Assembly (NCBI GenBank): GCA_964017045.1
Contig: OZ024794.1
Coordinates: 22,921,359 to 22,985,358, forward strand
Length of the DNA stretch: 64,000 nucleotides
Direction of reading: 5' to 3'
Origin: Omphiscola glabra
Taxonomy: Eukaryota; Mollusca; Gastropoda; Lymnaeidae
Part shown: positions 60,401 to 64,000 of the stretch, piece after piece
Layout of the letters: each line of letters starts with the position of its first letter
How positions within the stretch are numbered: position 1 is the first letter of the stretch
Position numbers and translations under genes: made by a program
Notes under the pieces: generated by a model
Databases searched by the model: none
What the model saw: the letters and a program-made list of their open reading frames with translations, nothing else
Told to the model about the DNA's origin: nothing

Positions 60401-61101
60401 TTTATTATTTCAAATTGTCGACTGATTTACCTAATGCTTTGAATGTCTTAATTAGAAAAATTATAATGTGACAATTACTCAATTTTTAGACAACAAAACT
60501 AATTCATGCATCTCATTCATTTCACATCTCTTTTTGTTTTTTTTTAAAAATTCTTGCAAAAATATGCTCACAAGTCTGCGTTCTTTTCTATGCACTGATT
60601 TACGAGATTTTGTTTTTTAAAGACCATCTGGGAGAGAGTGTGGACTTTGTCAAGTAGCCTCTTCTCACCGGCTACACTCAAACGGCTAAAGGTTTTTACC
60701 CCTTGCCAGTGGCGTAGTGAGGGGGGGCATCATGCCCCGGGCGCTACTCACAAAGGGGCGCCAAATGGTATATTTTACTATAATATTGTATGGTTTTCGA
60801 ATAGAGGGGCGCTAAAAAGGTATTGGGGGGCGCTAAAAAGGTATTGTGCCCCGGGCGCGAGTTAAGCTCGCTACGCCGCTGCCCCTTGCATTCGTATATA
60901 GTAAAAAAAAATGTAATACAAACTAAAGTAGAAACAGAATGTTGACCTACACAACCACCTGTTTACCTCTTTCAAATCACTAAATTTTAGTATATTTATA
61001 TTGTGACACAACGCAGGGCGCATTGATACTATACGAGAGGGAGTGATCTTCTTCGTGGTTTTCCACATAGGAGTGTTGTGTGTGGTCACATGGAGCATCA
61101 G
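54990..61101 (+). CDS. Unrecognised cysteine-rich single-pass membrane protein, 5' part
   Basis: I do not recognise the family. Seven exons join in frame with GT-AG junctions: 54990-55151, 55624-55753, 56919-57115, 57471-57606, 58216-58329, 59128-59307, 61017-61101. Exon 1 starts MLELLLLVTVESVSSSLYDV, a likely signal peptide. Exons 1-2 give C-W-P-G-VEYAENG, FSLQCRKGY and W-S-C, resembling a sushi (CCP) module. Exon 3 has LPEEIYLQLEV and two cysteines. Exon 6 is rich in cysteine (CENGMYL, KQCRPCKVGYTNCPG, VECKPCP), like ephrin-receptor/GCC2-GCC3 or TNFR-type repeats. Exon 7 encodes a transmembrane helix, GVIFFVVFHIGVLCVVTWSI, preceded by basic residues. The 61101 donor leaves phase 2, so the cytoplasmic part must follow. 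A further exon between 59307 and 61017 is possible. Role: perhaps a cell-surface receptor or adhesion protein; this is inference. Confidence 0.68.
55271..55389. repeat. 30-bp tandem repeat rich in CCCTAAA
   Basis: Four units containing AACCCTAAATCTATCCCTAA and ACCTAACCTG. The CCCTAA motif recalls telomeric repeats, but the 30-bp unit and intron position make it an ordinary minisatellite. It lies in intron 1 of the membrane-protein gene. Confidence 0.88.
55754..56205 (+). repeat. 39-bp minisatellite starting at a 5' splice site
   Basis: Twelve or so units of about 39 bp. The first donor, GTGTAG|GTGAGTCACTGG, ends exon 2 of the membrane-protein gene, and the units that follow each carry CTAGGTGAGTC or a close variant. 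The strong donor consensus AG|GTGAGT is therefore repeated about every 39 bp. Because the unit is 13 codons long, frames stay open on both strands; these are not genes. Confidence 0.93.
56553..56729. mobile_element. Possible hAT-type element
   Basis: The left end CAGTGGTTCGCAACCG is typical of hAT elements. A candidate right end, CCACTG, occurs at 56724-56729, but the inner terminal repeat is weak and the 8-bp flanks do not match. It contains a TA-repeat. Confidence 0.35.
57387..57420. repeat. Poly-A tract in intron 3 of the membrane-protein gene
   Basis: A run of about 34 A residues, 50 bp upstream of the exon at 57471. It may be a retroposon tail, but no body or flanking duplication was recognised. 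Confidence 0.8.
57935..58020. repeat. GA-rich low-complexity tract
   Basis: An almost pure purine stretch of GAGAGAGGGG-type repeats in the intron between exons 4 and 5 of the membrane-protein gene. Confidence 0.85.
58308..58526 (+). repeat. 31-bp tandem repeat spanning an exon-intron junction
   Basis: Seven units. The first consists of the last 22 coding bases of exon 5 (58308-58329) plus the first nine intron bases; the junction CATCTGCA|GTAAGT is then repeated six more times. Downstream donors add 31 bp each and would change the frame or reach a TAA. Confidence 0.93.
58566..58885. repeat. 22-bp minisatellite
   Basis: About fourteen units of GTCAGACAGGTTAAGTGCGA plus AT, with GTTGAGT and GTTAAGT variants. 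It follows the 31-bp array after a gap of about 40 bp in the same intron. Confidence 0.93.
59418..59594. mobile_element. Small hAT-type element (177 bp)
   Basis: The ends are CAGAGGCGTAG and CAAACACTCTG, inverse for only the outer CAGAG. The 8-bp flanking duplication GAACCTGC at 59410-59417 and 59595-59602 is perfect. The interior has GGGCGCCA motifs shared with the elements at 60707 and 62174. Confidence 0.8.
59733..59861. repeat. Short diverged tandem repeat, three copies
   Basis: Three units of about 40-45 bp, each with CAGACCTGTTTA, a CCC(T/C)(G/A)GG(T/A)T variant and GTGTCAGCGTAGTTT-like sequence. It lies in the last intron of the membrane-protein gene. Confidence 0.65.
60707..60881. 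mobile_element. hAT-type element, CAGTGGCGTAG group (175 bp)
   Basis: Ends CAGTGGCGTAGTGAG and CTCGCTACGCCGCTG form an inverted repeat. A perfect 8-bp duplication, CCCCTTGC, flanks it at 60699-60706 and 60882-60889. It is the inverse-oriented relative of the copy at 62174-62330; both share a core containing AATATTGTATGGTTTTCGAA. Confidence 0.92.
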
Positions 61102-61837
61102 GTGAGTAGTCCACCCACTATGCCTATTTGAATGACTATTCAATATTGGATAATTGTTTGTATAGCGTAATTAATTACTTTCGTATGAGATATAGTTTCA
61201 TTAAAAAGTATAAATAAAATGGATGAAACTTTTAGAGGTCGCAGCACGCGTAGGCCTACCCCCCCTTTTTTTTAAGGGGACGCACAATGAGCTTTCCACC
61301 CACATCCCAAAATACGCTACTAATAAAATGAATAATCAATGTATTTATACACAATTATGACAGTAGAAAAATGTGTCAGGGATTTTCATCACAGTTCCCA
61401 AATTATGCACCACGTCACCCTCGGGTACCGCGTTGCCCATGGGCAGGGGGCAACCCTTTATTTTATAAAAAAATGTAATCGCTATCTCGAAGAAGTGCAC
61501 TTATTAGAATTTGATATTGCGCCTGGGGAATACTTAAATTTGAACAGGGCACCGAAAATTAAAACAGTCTTGGGACCACTGGCGAAGCTGAACAAAATTA
61601 ACTAAATACATGAATCGCGAGGTACATACAAATGGTCCGTCCCACAAATGATGACACACTATTTCGGGAGATTTTTACCCCCTGCCCTGCCCCTACCGTC
61701 TTCGTCACAAATGTGTGCCACAAATTTAGACACATATGCGTCACTTTAAATACACTTCATCGCAAATTCGTAGACCCCCATCCCCCACCCCCTTTTTCCT
61801 CTCTTACCCTTAAACGCGTGACTTTTTTTTTTTACGA

Positions 61838-61958
61838 AGTGGCGATTGGCACCCGGGTACCAGAAGTGAGAGGATATCGAAGTGGCTATTAGTACCCGGT
61901 TACCAGAAGTGAGAGGATATCGAAGTGGCTATTGGTACCCGGGTACCAGAATTGAGAG
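61838..61958. repeat. 45-bp tandem repeat, about 2.7 copies
   Basis: Units contain GAAGTGGCTATTGGTACCCG and GTACCAGAAGTGAGAGG. Copy-to-copy identity is high. Confidence 0.85.
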
Positions 61959-62173
61959 GTGGGATTAAAAAAACGATTTAAAATATTATTTTTATGTTTG
62001 TAAGACCAAATGAGGTATCAAATGAAAGATAATTGAATGTACTATACGTTTGTAAACTTAATTCTTCATTTTAACTAAAATAAACTACTACAAATGACAT
62101 CCGAATAGCATTGCAGCCTTTTTTTTTATGGCTTCATCAAAGGCGAATAGTGGACTAAATATTACTGTTGCTA

Positions 62174-62330
62174 CAGTGGCGTAGCGAGCTTAACTCGTGC
62201 CCGGGGCACAATACCTTTTTAGCGCCCCCCTATTCGAAAACCATACAATATTATAGTAAAATATACCATTTGGCGCCCCTTTGTGAGTAGCGCCCGGGGC
62301 ATGATGCCCCCCCCCCTCACTACGCCACTG
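62174..62330. mobile_element. hAT-type element, CAGTGGCGTAG group, opposite orientation (157 bp)
   Basis: Ends CAGTGGCGTAGCGAG and CTCACTACGCCACTG form an inverted repeat. A perfect 8-bp duplication, TGTTGCTA, flanks it at 62166-62173 and 62331-62338. It is the reverse complement of the element at 60707-60881 with about 18 bp of length difference. Confidence 0.92.
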
Positions 62331-62606
62331 TGTTGCTACCGTAATACTAGTGTGATAATAGCGCGTTCACTTGTATAAACACAGAGCAACAGTATGACGA
62401 CAACAAAACGTGACAGTGTTTACAGCATCAGAGATATAAATACGCTATCCATGAACGGTGATGATGATTATTGCGCACGTATTATTTTTTTGTGTGAATA
62501 AGTGTACGTACTTTCTGCCTAGATACCCCCACCCCCGGGGCGGGCGGGGGGGCAGCCATACGCACAATCTCCAAAATTGAGACTCCCCTACTTTTCACCC
62601 TCGGTG

Positions 62607-62933
62607 CAGAAGTACTATAGGATGGTATGTATGCCTCCAAGTCAGAAGTACTAAAGGACGGTATGTATGCCTCCAAGTCAGAAGTACTATAGGACGGTAT
62701 GTATGCCTCCAAGTCAGAAGTACTATAGGGCGGTATGTATGCCTCCAAGTCAGAAGTACTATAGGACGGTATGTATGCCTCCAAGTCAGAAGTACTATAG
62801 GACGGTATGTATGCCTCCAAGTCAGAAGTACTATAGGACGGTATGTATGCCTCCAAGTCAGAAGTACTATAGGACGGTATGTATGCCTCCAAGTCAGAAG
62901 TACTATAGGACGGTATGTATGCCTCCAAGTCAA
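62607..62933. repeat. 36-bp minisatellite, about nine copies
   Basis: Units contain AGAAGTACTATAGGACGGTA and TGTATGCCTCCAAGTC. The 12-codon unit keeps frames open on both strands (for example a DLEAYIPSYSTS repeat), but no start context, splice site or codon bias supports a gene. Confidence 0.95.
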
Positions 62934-63228
62934 AAGTACCAATCATTGTTTCATTCTAAACCACTGCTATGTTTGTGAAAGAAAAATATATGTATTTACT
63001 TTTTTTATTACTATATCTCAGGGGCTATATTCACAATATATTCCAAGAACTTGGGGAGTGAAACTCAAGCCTAGAAGTATTTTGTCATGGACTACAACTT
63101 CGGTTTCGATAAATGTCTTTGTCGTCGTTAATTATTTTTAGACGTCATGAAAAAACAATACTGGCGAGGTAATTTTTTAAAAAAATGATGCACCTTTAAA
63201 ATTCTCGTGTTTAAAACTAGCTTCCATT

Positions 63229-63919
63229 CATGGGCGCCCGCAGGTAGGGGCAAGGTGGGGCACTTGCCCCCCCTGGAATGATTGATTAACAATTTTTTTA
63301 GACAAAAATAGACAAAAAATGTATTAAAGTAAAGAGAAAATAAAGAGAAAGTAACTAAGCTGATGCTGATCTCGTTTTACTGGGTAATTATTTTTATATT
63401 TTCTATATTAATTAGTTTTCAAAGCTTTATCCGGCTGTCAGGTATGCCTTACTAGTTTTGATAACATTACAAGCAACAACATGTACGGTGGAGCGATCGT
63501 TCAGCACATTACGTCGTGTAAAAACATGGCTTAGATCTACAATGTCAGATGAACGTCTGTCTGGGTTGTGCATGTTAAGCGTACACAGAGACAAAGTGAA
63601 CTGCAACAAAAAAGACTTTATGGACAAAATTGTAGATATGTTTGGTAGCGATAACAGACGACTCCAGTTCTTGTTTAAAGAATAGATTTTATTTTAAATT
63701 TATGTTGTAATATTTTTTGTTATATACATATATTGTGTTAATAAAAAATGTGTTGCTACAGTATGCCCTTCATTACTACAGTGTCCTGTCCGTTCGTTCA
63801 CCATACAAATACGCTACAGTAAACTAAAACTACATTAAAACATTACTAAAAATATTTTGACCCCCCCCCCCCTTATAAAATATCCCCCCCCCCTAGAAAA
63901 TTTTCTGCGGGCGCCCATG
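63229..63919 (+). mobile_element. hAT element with transposase C-terminal remnant (691 bp)
   Basis: Perfect 15-bp inverted ends, CATGGGCGCCCGCAG and CTGCGGGCGCCCATG. The 8-bp flanks CTTCCATT (63221-63228) and CTTCCGTT (63920-63927) differ at one base. It carries the 3' end of a transposase gene (63458-63685), so it looks like an internally deleted copy of an autonomous hAT. Confidence 0.93.
63458..63685 (+). pseudogene. hAT transposase dimerisation domain, fragment
   Basis: The frame reads TCTVERSFSTLRRVKTWLRS, TMSDERLSGLCMLSVHRDKV and ends QFLFKE. The VERSFSTLRR-K-LR-M-RL-GL pattern is the C-terminal dimerisation domain of hAT transposases, as in ZMYM1-like or 52 kDa repressor-like proteins. 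The catalytic RNase H-like core is missing, so it cannot act alone. The frame lies wholly inside the terminal repeats of the 63229-63919 element. Confidence 0.88.
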
Positions 63920-64000
63920 CTTCCGTTTGTTTATTTCCGGACTTTTGACAATAAAATTGATAACATAATTAATTGTTAACTTTTTTTGTATAGTCTATCA

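Larger units (their letters stand above)
61102..64000. other. Transposon-rich right end of the window
   Basis: After the transmembrane exon I could not identify a further exon of the membrane-protein gene. The region holds a 45-bp repeat, a hAT element, a 36-bp minisatellite and a hAT element with a transposase remnant, separated by AT-rich DNA. It is either a long intron or intergenic. Confidence 0.5.

Noticed and set aside
60638..60865. Candidate exon with GRECGLCQ-like residues before the transmembrane exon
   Set aside because: The only frame with cysteines needs an incoming phase that does not match the exon ending at 59307, and the phase that does match reaches a stop after about 11 codons. 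Exon 59307 joins 61017 directly in frame.
62482..62978. Open frames on both strands with a 12-residue repeat (DLEAYIPSYSTS and others)
   Set aside because: The 36-bp minisatellite unit is a multiple of three, so frames stay open in several registers on both strands. No start context, splice signals or codon bias supports translation.

Overview
The window is animal nuclear DNA, very AT-rich. Its short exons have GT-AG junctions, its introns hold many DNA transposons and minisatellites, and there is no sign of prokaryotic gene organisation. The residue-level match of three genes to animal orthologues, the gastropod-style LINE tails, tRNA-type SINEs and a SPIN-type hAT element together suggest a pulmonate (freshwater) snail. 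A lymnaeid such as Lymnaea is a reasonable guess, because SPIN is known from Lymnaea stagnalis, but the species cannot be proven from the sequence alone.

All four recognised genes are on the + strand. (1) 7049-15644 holds the 3' half of an intersectin (ITSN) gene: the DH, PH and C2 exons of the long, Cdc42-activating isoform, including two alternative exons for the first C2 strand. Positions 1-7048 are intron or short-isoform 3'UTR, and a long 3'UTR follows the stop. (2) 23814-30466 is a complete ten-exon gene for a glucose-6-phosphate 1-epimerase-like protein (286 aa). (3) 34004-51371 is a complete 29-exon VPS11 gene (915 aa), the beta-propeller/solenoid/RING subunit of the HOPS and CORVET tethering complexes. 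(4) 54990-61101 is the 5' part of an unrecognised gene for a signal-peptide-bearing, cysteine-rich, single-pass membrane protein (seven exons seen); it appears to run past the window end or into unrecognised exons.

The genes are functionally unrelated apart from a loose link: intersectin acts at endocytosis and VPS11 at late endosome/lysosome fusion. The rest is mobile DNA. I found ten hAT-type elements, most with 8-bp target duplications, including one SPIN-like copy and one carrying a transposase C-terminus. There are also two piggyBac-type elements in TTAA sites, two fold-back elements with 9-bp duplications (Mutator-like), an outer element with a GGGGCC terminus, tRNA-derived SINEs, and LINE fragments. 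One LINE is interrupted by a piggyBac-type element, and one nest is three elements deep.

The most unusual signal is that three minisatellites in introns start at, or span, a 5' splice site, so copies of the donor motif are repeated down the intron. Two of these are in the membrane-protein gene and one is in VPS11. Exon coordinates below were derived by hand from reading-frame continuity and splice consensus; no transcript data were available.
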